64,000 nt of DNA from JBQQPY01 sp052258065 (GCA_052258065.1 JBQQPY010000002.1:1488001-1552000), one strand, 5' to 3'. Counted from the stretch's first letter, positions 51,326 to 62,101 are shown. Made by a program: numbers and translations. Notes: generated from the sequence alone by a model not told the origin.

Positions 51326-52952
51326 TTATCAGACAGCCCGGATAGAGAAGATTAGGTGCTGGTCGCCGGTGTGGCTAATTCCCATTCTTACCGTCCTCAT
51401 TGGCACCTGGAGCTTATTTTATCATTTTAGCCATCAGGGCAAAATGATAACTCTAACTACTAGCAGCGCCGACGATATTAACGCTGGGAAAACCGTCATT
51501 AAAAGCCGCAGTGTGGATGTCGGCATCGTCGAAAGCATAGTGCTGAGTAACGATTTTCGCCATGTAGAAATCAAAGCGCGCATCTATAACGGGATGGAAA
51601 AAATACTTAACAAAGACTCGGCGTTTTGGGTCGTGAAACCGCAGATCGGCAAGGAAGGAGTCTCAGGATTAGATACTCTGTTATCCGGCCCCTATATTCA
51701 GCTACAACCCGGTTCCAGCAAAGAAACGTCGCGGGAATTTAAACTATTGGACGCCCCGCGGCTCGATTCTCCCGATGCGATTGGTATCCGTATCCAGTTG
51801 GATAGCGATCGTTCGGGACAGCTGAGTGCTGGTGACCCGGTGCTGTTTCGTGGCTTCCGAGTCGGCACAGTGGAAAGCAGCCACTTCGATCCGCTTAAGC
51901 GCATGATAAATTATCAACTATTTATCAACGCACCCTATGATAGCTTAGTGACGACTAATATCCGTTTCTGGAAGGACAGCGGCGTGGCGCTCAATCTTTC
52001 GGCCTCCGGAATGCGCATGGAAATAGGCTCGCTAACTACTCTGTTTGCCGGCGGCGTTAGTTTTGATGTACCGACTGGCTGGGAACTCGGAGAATTGGCC
52101 AAAGCGCAGCAGCGTTATCAGCTGTTCGATAACAAAAATGACATCGCCGATTCCCTCTATATCCAACATCAGAATTATGTCTTGTTCTTTGACGATTCAA
52201 TTCGCGGCTTGCAACCGGGAGCACCGGTAGAATTCCGCGGAATTCGTATCGGGACCGTTGCGGAGGTACCGTTCGTCACCGTCAGCGCCAATCAGGAAAT
52301 GAACAGCGACTATCGCGTGCCCGTGCTTATTCACATTGAGCCGGATCGCTTTATTACCAAGATGGGTAAAAACTTTGATATCAATAAGCGCCTGACCGCG
52401 GCCGAAGTGCAGGGCTTCCGCGCGGCACTTAAGAGCGCTAACTTGCTGACCGGCGCTCTGTATGTTGATTTGGATTTCTATCCGCAAGCCAAAGCCTGGT
52501 CGGGGCCATTGACTGTCAAGGGTTACCCGGTCCTGCCGACCATCTGCGCCGGTCTAGCGCAGATACAACAGAAACTGACAACGACGCTAGATAAAATCAA
52601 TTCGCTACCACTGAATCCAATGCTCAATCAAACCACCAGTGCGCTGGTGCAAAGTCGGAGCACGTTACAAGAGCTAGAGCGCACGCTGAAGACCATAAAT
52701 AAGATCACCGAAAGCACGTCGATGCAGCAATTGCCCCAAGATATGCAGAAGACCTTAAAAGAGCTAAACCGCAGCATGAAAGGGTTTCAGCCCGGCGCTC
52801 CTGCTTACAATAAAATGGTGGCGGACATGCAGCGTCTCGATCAGGTGCTGCGTGAGCTGCAGCCTGTGTTGCGGACCCTGAACAGCAAGAGCAACTCGCT
52901 GGTTTTTAAAGCTGATCAAGGTCAAGACCCACAGCCAAAGAGGGCGCAATAA
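51315..52952 (+). CDS. pqiB: MCE-domain protein PqiB
   Basis: Intermembrane lipid-transport protein forming a hexameric tunnel across the periplasm. ATG at 51315 (MGNNYQTARIEKI) follows AGGAG at 51299-51303; earlier in-frame codons belong to pqiA. About 545 residues: one N-terminal membrane helix (SPVWLIPILTVLIGTWSLFY), three MCE domains (beginning near residues 40, 155 and 275; each with a G-x-PV-x-(F/Y)RG-x-x-VG type core, for example LSAGDPVLFRGFRVGTV and LQPGAPVEFRGIRIGTV) and a C-terminal coiled coil rich in Gln/Leu. Frame intact. Confidence 0.95.
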   Translation: MGNNYQTARIEKIRCWSPVWLIPILTVLIGTWSLFYHFSHQGKMITLTTSSADDINAGKTVIKSRSVDVGIVESIVLSNDFRHVEIKARIYNGMEKILNKDSAFWVVKPQIGKEGVSGLDTLLSGPYIQLQPGSSKETSREFKLLDAPRLDSPDAIGIRIQLDSDRSGQLSAGDPVLFRGFRVGTVESSHFDPLKRMINYQLFINAPYDSLVTTNIRFWKDSGVALNLSASGMRMEIGSLTTLFAGGVSFDVPTGWELGELAKAQQRYQLFDNKNDIADSLYIQHQNYVLFFDDSIRGLQPGAPVEFRGIRIGTVAEVPFVTVSANQEMNSDYRVPVLIHIEPDRFITKMGKNFDINKRLTAAEVQGFRAALKSANLLTGALYVDLDFYPQAKAWSGPLTVKGYPVLPTICAGLAQIQQKLTTTLDKINSLPLNPMLNQTTSALVQSRSTLQELERTLKTINKITESTSMQQLPQDMQKTLKELNRSMKGFQPGAPAYNKMVADMQRLDQVLRELQPVLRTLNSKSNSLVFKADQGQDPQPKRAQ

Positions 52953-53617
52953 TGCAAAAAGGAAAACTTTTAGCGCTAGGAACAGTGCTGTTACTCGGCG
53001 CTTGCGCCACTGGTAACGGCAACACCTACTATCAATTGCCGTTCGAGTCAGCGAGCAAGGCAACGACACTTCCCAACGTCGATACGGCCGCAAAAACGCC
53101 TGAAGCGAGCGGCATTGCTGACGCGCAGGGTGCGGCCGCCACACCCCTTCACGCCGACAGCCGCGTTGCCCGTCGTCAGCTTTGGATCGCGCAGGTATCG
53201 GTCGCAGATTTTCTAGCCGGCAATGGACTGGTCTATCAAACCAGCGACGTGCAGTACGTCACAGCCCACAGCAACCTCTGGGCCAGTCCGCTAGAACAGC
53301 AGTTACAGCAATTGCTGGTGGCTAATCTAAACGCGGCGCTACCGGGCACGTTGATATCCACGCAATCCATTAGCCGCAGCGGTGAGGGCGACCAACTAAC
53401 AGTAACCATCAACGGCTTCCACGGCCGTTACGATGGATACGCAGTCATCCAGGGAGTATGGTTTCTGACACATGAGGGATGCGTTATTCGTCAGCCCTTC
53501 AATCTGACGCTGCCTCAGGAAAAGGATAGCTATGCCGCGCTGGTGCGCACGCTGGCACGAGGCTGGCAAACCGTTAGCCAACAGGTAGCAAAAGAATTCA
53601 CGGCTATAAAGCAATAA
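52952..53617 (+). CDS. pqiC: outer-membrane lipoprotein PqiC
   Basis: 221-residue lipoprotein. Signal peptide MQKGKLLALGTVLLLGAC with lipobox LLGAC (Cys18), followed by YYQLPF. The conserved ABC-type lipoprotein fold is marked by NGLVYQTSDVQYVTAHSNLW, ASPLEQQL and FHGRYDG. It is longer than the E. coli form because of an Ala-rich insert after residue 30. The start ATG shares one base with the pqiB stop (TAATG). It docks PqiB at the outer membrane. Confidence 0.93.
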   Translation: MQKGKLLALGTVLLLGACATGNGNTYYQLPFESASKATTLPNVDTAAKTPEASGIADAQGAAATPLHADSRVARRQLWIAQVSVADFLAGNGLVYQTSDVQYVTAHSNLWASPLEQQLQQLLVANLNAALPGTLISTQSISRSGEGDQLTVTINGFHGRYDGYAVIQGVWFLTHEGCVIRQPFNLTLPQEKDSYAALVRTLARGWQTVSQQVAKEFTAIKQ

Positions 53618-53779
53618 TTATTATATATAAATATATTCCCGTTATTCTGAACCTAAATTAGAAATAAATATAAAAATTAGTTAAAATTAAAAATAAATAA
53701 AATCAATAACTTACAATAAATTTAGGCAAGTTACTTGCTTGGTTCCGGGTCAGTCTATACACCCTCAGTGCACGGCCCT
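53618..53779. other. AT-rich gap after pqiC
   Basis: Very AT-rich. In E. coli rmf follows pqiC; no rmf-like frame (55 residues) is found here or up to 56135. Confidence 0.5.
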
Positions 53780-54300
53780 ATTTATAGTAAGATAATTAAT
53801 AAGGGATATAGCTGAGAGCACTATATCATGGTCAGCAAATTGCAATACCTAAAATAAAAGCGGCTCTTCATGCAAGCAACGAGCTAGCATCTACTTTAGC
53901 TAAGCGTTATAGAATCCCTGAACTGACCGTTTCTCAATAGAAAAAAACAAGATAGCTTTGAGGATTATAGCCGTATTCCCTATTATTTTCAGACTACGCC
54001 GTTACCTGCTGAAAGCAGTCGCGGCTTCTCTGCGAAAGACGTCTTTCTCGCTGGACAATCTTTTGGCAGTTGCATGCAAATTCTTAAACCCGCTCGTATC
54101 TTGATTTGACCTGGATCGCTATTTATTCAGGCATGGATTCGAGCGTTTGCATGACATCAAGGAGAAAACAAAAAACTGAAACATAAAATACTTTAAAGCT
54201 ATGACGCCTGGTTGCCTGGGTGTTTATATAAAATATCTTTTCAAATGCTGATTGAGCTTTAAAAAGCTAGATATATCAATGAGTATTGATCTTAATCTCT
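53780..54300 (+). mobile_element. IS481-type remnant (plus copy)
   Basis: N-terminal half of an IS481 transposase with stops: RLFFRLRRYLLKAV-like block, then frames reading KDVFLAGQSFGSCM and ILKPARI, followed by a KHKIL block. It ends where an opposite copy begins near 54300. Confidence 0.55.
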
Positions 54301-55010
54301 TTACAAGCATAGGAGTAGTAACCTTGCAGCACATCTTCTATGCTCCTATTGTAACCATACTATCCTACACCATTTGCTTGTGAGCACATCCCTAAGCTAA
54401 GACGGCGTTTATCTCAAGCTCTGCACATAAGGGGTTGAATTTATGTTTCCCGTTAGCTGAGCCTGTTCGCAAGCCAAAAGACGATCTGTAAATTCTTTAC
54501 TACTGTCTATCAGTACTCGATAAATAGCCATGTGACGTGCTCGACTAAGATTACGCAAGAAACTTCGTACATTAGCCGCAAGCCTTAGCTTGGTAGAAAG
54601 TAAGAAAACTCATCGAGTCGCTCAATCCATAGCCATAAAAAGATAATGTTGTGAGGTTTTATTTGGCATTTTTAAAAGACATTTAACATCAGCATGCGGG
54701 TAACTAGTCTCATAATTTTTAAACACTTTGTGCTTTTATTTTGGCAGTTTCTCCTTTATGTCACGCAAACGCCAGAATCTATGCCGCATAAAAACACCCT
54801 GAGCCATATTGAGATACGATGAAGTTGAAAGAATTCGTTGTACAACGGTCAAAAGCTAATCTAGCAAGAGACAGCGCTTTCTACAGAGAAACGGATGCCG
54901 CTTCCTGAGCGGACGACAATGTCGTCGTAAACGATCGGTAAATACACTCAATATTCTCGATACTATTATTTTCATTGATAAACAATCAGTTAACAGACTT
55001 AAGAAGACTA
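54300..55010 (-). mobile_element. IS481-type remnant (minus copy)
   Basis: Minus strand: DNGKEF-like block near 54490-54520 (window reads CTGTAAATTCTTTACTACTG), then a stretch encoding a degraded LHVD region and 5' parts. With the plus copy it forms an inverted IS481 pair between pqiC and fabA. Confidence 0.55.
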
Positions 55011-55139
55011 ATCTAAAGTAGATGCTAGCTTCTTGTTTCCCTCAAGAGAGACTCTAATTTTAGGCGCTGTAGTTGCCTGACTATGGAGTCTAATCATCAT
55101 GATATTTATTCTTAATAACCATGCCGCTTAGTAACTATC

Positions 55140-55765
55140 TTGCCAGGAATAGAGCGGTATGCCGAGAATCTATATCCATAGTCCGGTACTAAATATGTAG
55201 TTTATGCGCGTAAATTCATTATGATTTAAAGAAATGTCATACTTTTTACTAGAAAAGCTCTTTCATTGATGAAACGGCAACAACAAAATAAACAGATAAA
55301 AAGCGGCAGCAAACGAAGTTAACGATACCCGGGCTAAACGACGATACTAACTGCTAGCATACGTCTATCTGGATTAAGTGCAACGATGCTACTCGATAGA
55401 GTAATGAACAGAGATGCTTTCTTTGCTTATCTAGAAACGATATTTCTTTCTGAAATTGTACCAAGAAACATTGTGACAACGGATAATTTGGCTATTTATA
55501 GAGTTGATAGTGCATGAGAACCTAGTGAGGTTAAAGATGCAATTCTTATTTATCTTCAATCTTATTCATCAGATTTAAATCCTATCGAGATGGCATTTTC
55601 AAGCTGAAATTGCTGTTCAAAAAATCTGCAGTAAGAAGCGTTGATTCGCTGTGAAAGCCTATCGCTCAAGCTATTAAGTGAATATACAATAAAGATTACT
55701 ATAATTTTTTGTCTCAGCGCAATATGGATTGAAACAGATGCAAAATATTCTAACTAAACAATGTG
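55140..55765 (+). mobile_element. IS630-type (group A) element, 5' truncated
   Basis: Traces: FHETATTK-like segment near 55265 (catalytic Asp region, usual FIDETxxxTN), PRNIVTTDNLA near 55465 and SYSSDLNPIEMAFSS near 55560 (usual YSPDLNPIEMAFSK), then a right end around 55700-55765. The left third is missing. Confidence 0.65.
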
Positions 55766-55834
55766 TGTAATCAACTTTCAACTAATTGATTTTATTTGTT
55801 TTTTTGTTTTTCACTGCTTTTATGTTTATTCCTA

Positions 55835-56068
55835 ATTTAAGTGCCGAATAATGAATGTAATGAATGCATAAAAAATATGCTACAAAGCCACCATTTCGTT
55901 CTGATAAAGAGCTTAAAATTATACTGCACCGATATGTCTAGCTCTATAATAAGGAATTACATCAATCAGCATTGATTAGTAAAACTTCATTGCAGTCAAT
56001 AAAATATTGGTAGAAAATTAAACCTAAATTATTAAAAAAACCATACTACCTTACGGGATTTGACAACC
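55835..56068 (+). mobile_element. IS481-type 3' end remnant upstream of fabA
   Basis: Common IS481 3' segment ending in codons for PYYLTGFDN (family C-terminus PYNxPGCDS), so the exact end of the old transposase gene is visible. It lies 68 bases before the fabA ATG in the same direction. Confidence 0.7.
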
Positions 56069-56135
56069 AAGGGAATTATCAGCGGCCTGCATGTCGGATA
56101 ATGTGCCGGACTCAATAATTAAGGTTTAGAGAATT

Positions 56136-56654
56136 ATGGTAGATAAACGCAAATCCTATACTAAAGAAGATCTGCTGGCGTTCAGCCGCGGCGAACTATT
56201 CGGCAAAAAGGGACCGCAATTGCCGGCACCGAATATGCTGATGATAGACCGGGTGATCAAAATGACCGAAGACGGAGGTAATTGCAATAAAGGTTTCGTA
56301 GAAGCCGAACTAGATATTCACCCGGATATGTGGTTTTTCGGCTGCCATTTTATCGGTGATCCAGTGATGCCCGGCTGTTTAGGCCTGGATGCTATGTGGC
56401 AGTTGGTGGGTTTCTATTTAGGTTGGCTCGGCGGCGAAGGGAAAGGGCGCGCGCTTGGCGTAGGCGAAGTGAAGTTCACCGGGCAGATTTTGCCAAGCGC
56501 GAAAAAAGTAACTTATCGAATTCATTTCCGCCGCGTAATTAACCGCAAACTGGTGATGGGCATGGCTGACGGAGAAGTGCTGTGCGACGGCACCGTCATT
56601 TATACTGCGAGCAATTTGAAAGTTGGTCTATTCAAAGATACCGCGGCTTTCTGA
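56136..56654 (+). CDS. fabA: 3-hydroxydecanoyl-ACP dehydratase/isomerase
   Basis: FabA dehydrates 3-hydroxydecanoyl-ACP and isomerises the product to cis-3-decenoyl-ACP, the branch point to unsaturated fatty acids. 172 residues, identical in length to E. coli. The active-site helix and His are in FFGCHFIGDPVMPGCLGLDA (His71 and Asp85 counting Met). Hot-dog fold, intact. In E. coli fabA is convergent with rmf and pqiABC; here it is on the same strand as pqiABC, so the segment has been inverted or re-inserted. Confidence 0.97.
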   Translation: MVDKRKSYTKEDLLAFSRGELFGKKGPQLPAPNMLMIDRVIKMTEDGGNCNKGFVEAELDIHPDMWFFGCHFIGDPVMPGCLGLDAMWQLVGFYLGWLGGEGKGRALGVGEVKFTGQILPSAKKVTYRIHFRRVINRKLVMGMADGEVLCDGTVIYTASNLKVGLFKDTAAF

Positions 56655-57059
56655 TGCTGATTGCCGGCATAACATTGATTTCTGCCGGCGAGCGCCGACA
56701 ATATCAGTAAAAACTTCTTTTCTAAGCAGAGATAATTGATTAGATCATTAATCTGTCTTTAATAGCTTTACGCTAGCTATCCAACCAGCGAGAGGATGCG
56801 TCTAGTAAATTCACATGGGAAAAGCTCACGAGCACGCCTTGAAAGACTGGCTTAATAGTCGTCTCTTGTCTTTTCATAGGCTTACTCCTCATAATATTGG
56901 CTGCTTTAAAGAAAGCGAGAAGGTTAACATTAATTGGTTGATCCCAGATCATTATATTTGTAATTGCACACCTAATTTTTCTTTTTTCGGAACTTGACAG
57001 CATTCAAAAGCTCTTAATCTATTACTGCTTTTTAGATTAATGAGCATAATTACTATAAC

Positions 57060-57600
57060 CTTAATTATTTAAGTTTCGTTGCAGCACTGTGCGACGAGCT
57101 GGATATTACAAATATAATCAACAGTGTCTTCCAAAAAAACACCCAATAAGATCTTGCATGCCCCGGTGATAATCGCTCTTGTTTTGAACAGACTGCGCTT
57201 TCACAGCGGCAGGCTGCACACATCCCCACCGTTTTTCGCGAAAACGCCAGTCGAGTGACTAATTTACCCCAGAATCTGCGAAAAACACCTCGCTCTGGAG
57301 CGCTATAGTCTATCTGAAAAGCCCAAACGTATCGAAGCAATACTCATAATAATAATCAATGCCGCTCTCGAACCTTGCATACGCAATGCTGCAGTAGTCG
57401 AAGGGCGTAGCGTACCAGATATGAAGAAAAATAACCAAAAACCAACAGCATGTTGGGTTATCTTCTATTTTAGGGGATTCACGAACTCAGTGTTGGTGAC
57501 GGACAACGGCAAGTATTTAACTTCAATTCTGTTTACAAGACGATCTTTGATATTCTCGGCGAACGATATCGTCGATATATGCTCCTAAATTAGGCACGGA
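57060..57600 (+). mobile_element. IS1634-type (DUF4277) transposase remnant with large internal deletion
   Basis: Plus-strand frames: CDELDITNIINSVFQKTPNK, HAPVIIALVLNRLRFHSGRL and PPFFAKTPVE (N-terminal DUF4277-like part). Then, after loss of the catalytic middle, LSEKPKRIEAILIIINAALE, PCIRNAAVVEGRSVPD, KPTACWVIFYFRGF and, in another frame, FNFNSVYKTIFDILGERYRR, the typical C-terminus. About 540 bp remain of an element normally near 1.5 kb or more. The opposite-strand ORFs there are shadows. 56655-57059 shows nothing convincing. Confidence 0.6.
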
Positions 57601-57689
57601 ATAAACTACAAATTATTTATTTTCAATACATATACAGTTAAACTTTTTAAAGTTAAGATATAAGATCTTAAGCCTGATATGTTTTATTA

Positions 57690-57830
57690 TAATATTTTTC
57701 TTTATGATACACTTTGCTTAATGAAGCTTAAGCAACACTAGAAAGTTACACTCTAAATGAATACACTTCCAGAAAATGTTAAAATTGGATAATGAGCACT
57801 TACCTGTTTAATCTCGTACTATTATAATAG
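57690..57830 (-). repeat. R1 repeat, truncated by IS481-type element
   Basis: The first ~130 bases of a minus-strand R1 (GAAAATGTTAAAATTGGATAATGAGC block), cut where IS481 sequence begins near 57840. Confidence 0.4.
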
Positions 57831-57839
57831 TCTTCCGAC

Positions 57840-58460
57840 ACACAACCCTGTTCATGAGAAGATGACTACTAAGCTATATAGTTAAGGAAGATCTCATTAT
57901 AATTAGGCGAGACAGTCAGACAACTACAAATAAGAGTCGCTCTTCAGACAAGCTCGGCTAAGCGCGACGTCACCTCTAAATACGCCACTTCTAAACGCCA
58001 AAAACAAGATAATTTTAAGGATCACAGCCATATTCTCTATCGTTTATAGACGACCCTATCGGGCGCTCAAAAGGTAGTCGCCGTTTACCTACGGAAAATA
58101 CTTTTCCCCACTAGGCTATCTGTTGGCTAATCGTACGCGAACTCTTAAACCCTGCCGTCTCTCGATCTGGCTCGAATTGCTGTTTAAGCAAGCATAGATC
58201 GGGGTGCCTTAATGAGATAAAGAAGAGAACACCAAAACTAAACTACAAAGTATTTAAAAGCTATGAACCTGGGTAACCTGTATGTTGATGGAAAATCTCT
58301 TCCATAAATGCAAAACAAAGCTTTACAACGTTATCTTTCGTAAGTAAAGATCAGAGAATCAATCAATTTTTATCTTTTTCTCAGATACTTACAGATAATG
58401 GAAAAGCATTTATGGAGCGTCTTTAGGGTCTGCAAAAACGCTCAGCTATCAGGCAATACA
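57840..58460 (+). mobile_element. IS481-type remnant
   Basis: Readable blocks: LLNPAVSRSGSNCCLSKHRS (family SRSGLDRCLRRHG), KVFKSYEPG, then ILTDNGKAFMERL (58380-58425; the family form TDNGKEFIDRL has the catalytic Asp). The 3' third is missing; the ORF from 58398 is not a gene in its own right. Confidence 0.7.
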
Positions 58461-59069
58461 TATTCAGCCGCCGCTTATTTTTATAAAATCTGGGCTAACG
58501 CCTTGCCACTGAGAAGATTTACATATTTAATTAATGTATTGCAATTCAACAAAATCAATATATTTACAACTTTCTTTACCGCATTCTTGCTCTTGTTGAG
58601 TAATGCTTTCAGTTGTATTTTTTATTTATACATAAGGATTGAAATGTATCTAGTCAACACTAATTGACAATAATTTTTATTGCTAAATGAAATGGTTTTA
58701 TTAAAAAAGTGGTTATAAATAAGCCATTATTCTAAAGGCATACGAGTCGCGAAAATACTTATAGATGCGCCCTTAAGCTTCTGCACGCCGAAGACGTAAG
58801 AGAAAAAACTTCTGACTGGCATGATTTCGAAAACCACGTCTGCTCTATGCTTGACGTTTTCTTGAGATTTAGAGAGCTTGGATATAGATGCGATTATGTC
58901 ATTTTTTAAATTTTAAATATCTAAAATTATTTTTATTAATTTCCTTGTAAAATACGAATAATTTGATTAGCAAAGTAGACCGACTTTAAAATGGTAGTGA
59001 CATGTTTTTATATTTATTAGATCTGGCTATAGATACTGCAACCGCGATTTTTGCGTGTCAAGGCACTAG
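58461..59069. other. gap without recognisable gene
   Basis: AT-rich, no supported feature. A block near 58600 (GAGTAATGCTTTCAGTTGTA) resembles one at 18940, so another short repeat may be present. Confidence 0.3.
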
Positions 59070-59260
59070 GTAACGAGGCGTATGTTAGTCATAAATTATA
59101 TAATACTTTGCCTACTCTAGCGTTTTGATACTCTTCAGTAAAGCATTCATCTACTTAAATCATCTATTAATTGAAAGTATCTCTTCCATTGTAGCTGTAG
59201 CTTAACTGGATTTAGTGCACAATTAAGTTTAATGATCTGTCATTCTGTACCTGATTTTTC
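59070..59260 (+). repeat. R1 repeat, partial
   Basis: GGTAACGAGGCGTATGTTAG, then a TACTTTGCCTACTC block and TCAGTAAAGCATTCATCTAC: R1 in plus orientation, strongly diverged. The rest of 59261-59829 is AT-rich with no gene. Confidence 0.45.
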
Positions 59261-59829
59261 TTTTTTATCTTAGCAAAAAGCAAAAACTATAAATAATTTT
59301 TTTACTTTTTTAAAATAGATAATTAAACTTTTTAAAAAAATCTTAAATCTCATGTCTTTCATAATATTTTTTGTTTATTTTTATTGTCTTGAGAATTTCT
59401 GTGTCAATCTATTAATGATTCTAATTTTGAAAAGCGATAATAATCATTTAGTTATAAGTCATAAGCCTTAGCTTCTTATAATTTATTAATTTTATTTTTT
59501 AATATAGACGCGGAATAACGGGGCCCATACTATTATAGCTATAGGAAATGCGTATAATCCTTGCATGGGCGAAGGATAGGTTTACCATATTTATGGTACT
59601 GCGCTTACACGCGACGAAGTCACTTTTCTTTGAAAAGGCAGAAGTTGAAATAATAACTATTAAAATATTACATTTCATTTAAAACATTAATTTACATTGC
59701 ATCCTTCGTGCATTTTGCTTGGGAATAGTTCTTTTTAGACGCGGGAAACACTAAGCTACCAGGAAACATGAATGTAACCACTTATATGCAGAGTTTAACA
59801 CAGAACAGCATCTTAAACTGATACTCAAA

Positions 59830-60010
59830 CGATTTAATGAGCATATAAAAGATACACTAAAAGCCACTATTACTATTCTGGTGAAGCGCCTTGAGATCAG
59901 AGCGCATCGACATGCCTGACTCTACAATCAGAAATTGACTCAATCAGTATTGTATAGTACAATTCAACAATTATTTAAATATTAACTATATTGTTTTCAG
60001 TATATAATAA
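59830..60010 (+). mobile_element. IS481-type 3' end remnant, convergent with htpG
   Basis: Common 3' segment (TTAATGAGCATATAAAAGAT, CTACAATCAGAAATTGACTC). It converges on the htpG 3' end, about 45-60 bases away. Confidence 0.55.
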
Positions 60011-60071
60011 GGTGCAAATCTCTCGGGGTCTGATAGTTTGCCGCACCACCGTTAAAAGTTTAATAAATGAT

Positions 60072-61946
60072 TCATACGGCGTATGAACTGGTTGGGTCTT
60101 CAAGACTACCGCGCTCGGCCAGCAATGCCTGATCTAGCAGTAGTTCTACCCATTCGCCAAACGCACCATCATCAGCTATATCGGTAGTGCGCTTTACTAG
60201 CGGGTGCTCCGGATTTAGCTCAAAGATATACTTAATCTCCGGCGCTTCCTGACCTGTAGAAGCAAACAATTTAGCCATTTGCGTGGTCATATCATCGATG
60301 TCAGTGGTGACAACCGTAGGAGTATCAGTTAAGCGATGGGTTAACCGCACCGCTTTAATACGGTCACCTAAATAGTTTTTTACGCGCTCAACGAAAGGCT
60401 CGAGCGCCTTTTCGGCCTCTTTTTGCTCTTCATTTTCTTCATGATCGATCAGTTTATCTAGCGAAGGATTAGACTTACTGACTGACTGGAAGGCTTTACC
60501 ATCAAACTCCGTCAGATAGCTCATCATCCATTCATCAATGCGGTCGGAGAGCAGGAGGACTTCGATATCTTTCTTACGCAACAGCTCCAGATGAGGACTA
60601 CTCTTAGCCGCAGCATAGCTGTCAGCAGTGATGTAGTAAATTTTTTCTTGGCCCTTCACCATGCGTCTTGCGTAGTCTTCCAGCGTTACGTTTTCCACCG
60701 GGCTGTCGCCATAGGTTGAGGCAAAACGTAGCAATTTAGTCACTGCCTCACTGTTAGTGGGGTCCTCGGCCGGTCCTTCTTTTAATACTAAACCGAACGC
60801 CTGCCAGAATGATTGATACTGTTCGGCATTATCTTTGGCCAACTTTTCTAGCATCGACAAAGCACGTTTAGTTAGCGCTCGTTTCAGATTCTGCGAAATA
60901 CAGCTGTCTTGCAAAATTTCCCGCGACACGTTCAGCGGCAAATCGTTAGAATCAATCACTCCCTTCACGAAACGCAAATAGTTTGGCATGAATTGTTCGA
61001 CATCATCCATAATAAAAACGCGCCGCACGTAAAGTTTAAGTCCGTGTTTGTACTCGCGCTTCCACATATCCCAAGGCGCCTTTGTCGGGATGTAGAGCAG
61101 ACTAATATATTCCTGTTTCCCTTCAACGCGGTTATGGCTCCAGCTTAACGGCTCACTGAAGTCATGAGACAAATGCTTATAAAATTCTTTATATTCCTTC
61201 TCACTGATATCGGCCTTGTTTCGGGTCCACAGCGCCTGTGCTTTATTAATTTTTTCCCAGGTTATGAGCTCTTCGGTGCTGCCCTCTTCGTCGCTTTTAG
61301 TATGCATCTTGATCTCTACCGGCAGCGCAATATGGTCTGAGTATTTACTGACAATGCTTTTCAAGCGCCAGTTATCAAGAAACTCATCCTCGCCATCGCG
61401 TAAATGTAGAGTAATTTCTGTTCCGCGCTCCGGCTTAACTATATCAGCGATGGTATAATCGCCCTCGCCGAGGGATTCCCAGAATACCCCTTGATCGGCA
61501 TTCGCGCCTGCGGCCCGCGTGCAAACAGTGACTTTGTCCGCTACGATAAAAGCCGAATAGAAACCTACGCCGAATTGGCCGATAAGCTGACTGTCTTTTA
61601 GCCTATCAGATCCTATCGATTCAAGGAAAGCCTTAGTGCCGGATTTGGCAATAGTTCCCAAATTATCGATCACTTCCTCGCGACGCATGCCGATACCGTT
61701 ATCGCTAAGCGTAATCGTGCGTTTTTCTTTATCGTAGGACAAACGGACGCATAATTCGCCGGCTCCTTCGTATACATCCGGCTGCGACAAGGCCCGAAAA
61801 TGTAATTTATCAGCTGCATCCGATGCGTTAGAAATCAGTTCGCGCAGGAAAATTTCTTTATTGGAATAAAGAGAATGAATCATCAGATGAAGAAGTTGCT
61901 TTACTTCTGATTGGAATCCACGTATTTCTTGTCCTTTCATATTCAT
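60072..61946 (-). CDS. htpG: Hsp90-family chaperone HtpG, C-terminal tail frameshifted
   Basis: Cytosolic ATP-dependent chaperone. 624 residues as read. The GHKL ATPase N-domain has ELISNASDAADKL, SDNGIGM and GQFGVGFYSAFIVAD; middle and C-terminal domains are intact, for example KIYYITADSYAAAKSSPHLE. The last codons read LEDPTSSYAV, but one base later in register the DNA encodes NQFIRRMNHLLNF with TAA at 60052-60054, which matches the E. coli tail (NLFIRRMNQLLVS). So one base was lost in GACCCAACCAG. The C-terminal dimerisation helix end is altered. Start is either ATG of MNMKGQE; GAGGTAAAAC precedes it. Confidence 0.95.
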   Translation of the reverse strand: MNMKGQEIRGFQSEVKQLLHLMIHSLYSNKEIFLRELISNASDAADKLHFRALSQPDVYEGAGELCVRLSYDKEKRTITLSDNGIGMRREEVIDNLGTIAKSGTKAFLESIGSDRLKDSQLIGQFGVGFYSAFIVADKVTVCTRAAGANADQGVFWESLGEGDYTIADIVKPERGTEITLHLRDGEDEFLDNWRLKSIVSKYSDHIALPVEIKMHTKSDEEGSTEELITWEKINKAQALWTRNKADISEKEYKEFYKHLSHDFSEPLSWSHNRVEGKQEYISLLYIPTKAPWDMWKREYKHGLKLYVRRVFIMDDVEQFMPNYLRFVKGVIDSNDLPLNVSREILQDSCISQNLKRALTKRALSMLEKLAKDNAEQYQSFWQAFGLVLKEGPAEDPTNSEAVTKLLRFASTYGDSPVENVTLEDYARRMVKGQEKIYYITADSYAAAKSSPHLELLRKKDIEVLLLSDRIDEWMMSYLTEFDGKAFQSVSKSNPSLDKLIDHEENEEQKEAEKALEPFVERVKNYLGDRIKAVRLTHRLTDTPTVVTTDIDDMTTQMAKLFASTGQEAPEIKYIFELNPEHPLVKRTTDIADDGAFGEWVELLLDQALLAERGSLEDPTSSYAV

Positions 61947-62022
61947 GTTTTACCTCAATCTAAATGCGATTAACTTAATCTAAATGCGACCAAATAGGCA
62001 GTTAAGGGCGGTCATGACAAAT

Positions 62023-62051
62023 AGATGGGGTTAAGACAAAAGGATTTCAAG
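62023..62051 (-). promoter_or_regulatory. sigma-32 heat-shock promoter of htpG
   Basis: Minus strand CTTGAAA (62045-62051), 14 bases, CCCCATCT (62023-62030): essentially the consensus for sigma-32 and like the E. coli htpG promoter. The leader contains a tandem 20-base repeat (TCGCATTTAGATTAAGTTAA, 61959-61999 region). Confidence 0.85.
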
Positions 62052-62101
62052 GAGCAAGCGGGGGCGCGTTAACGGCCCGACGAAATTATCCTGAGGTGAG
62101 G

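Noticed and set aside
56773..57340. ORFs on both strands downstream of fabA
   Set aside because: 57065-57340 opposes the IS1634-type remnant. 56773-57003 has no supporting pattern.
58398..58667. 89-codon plus-strand ORF
   Set aside because: Starts inside the catalytic DNGKEF-like block of an IS481 remnant in another frame and then runs into AT-rich sequence.
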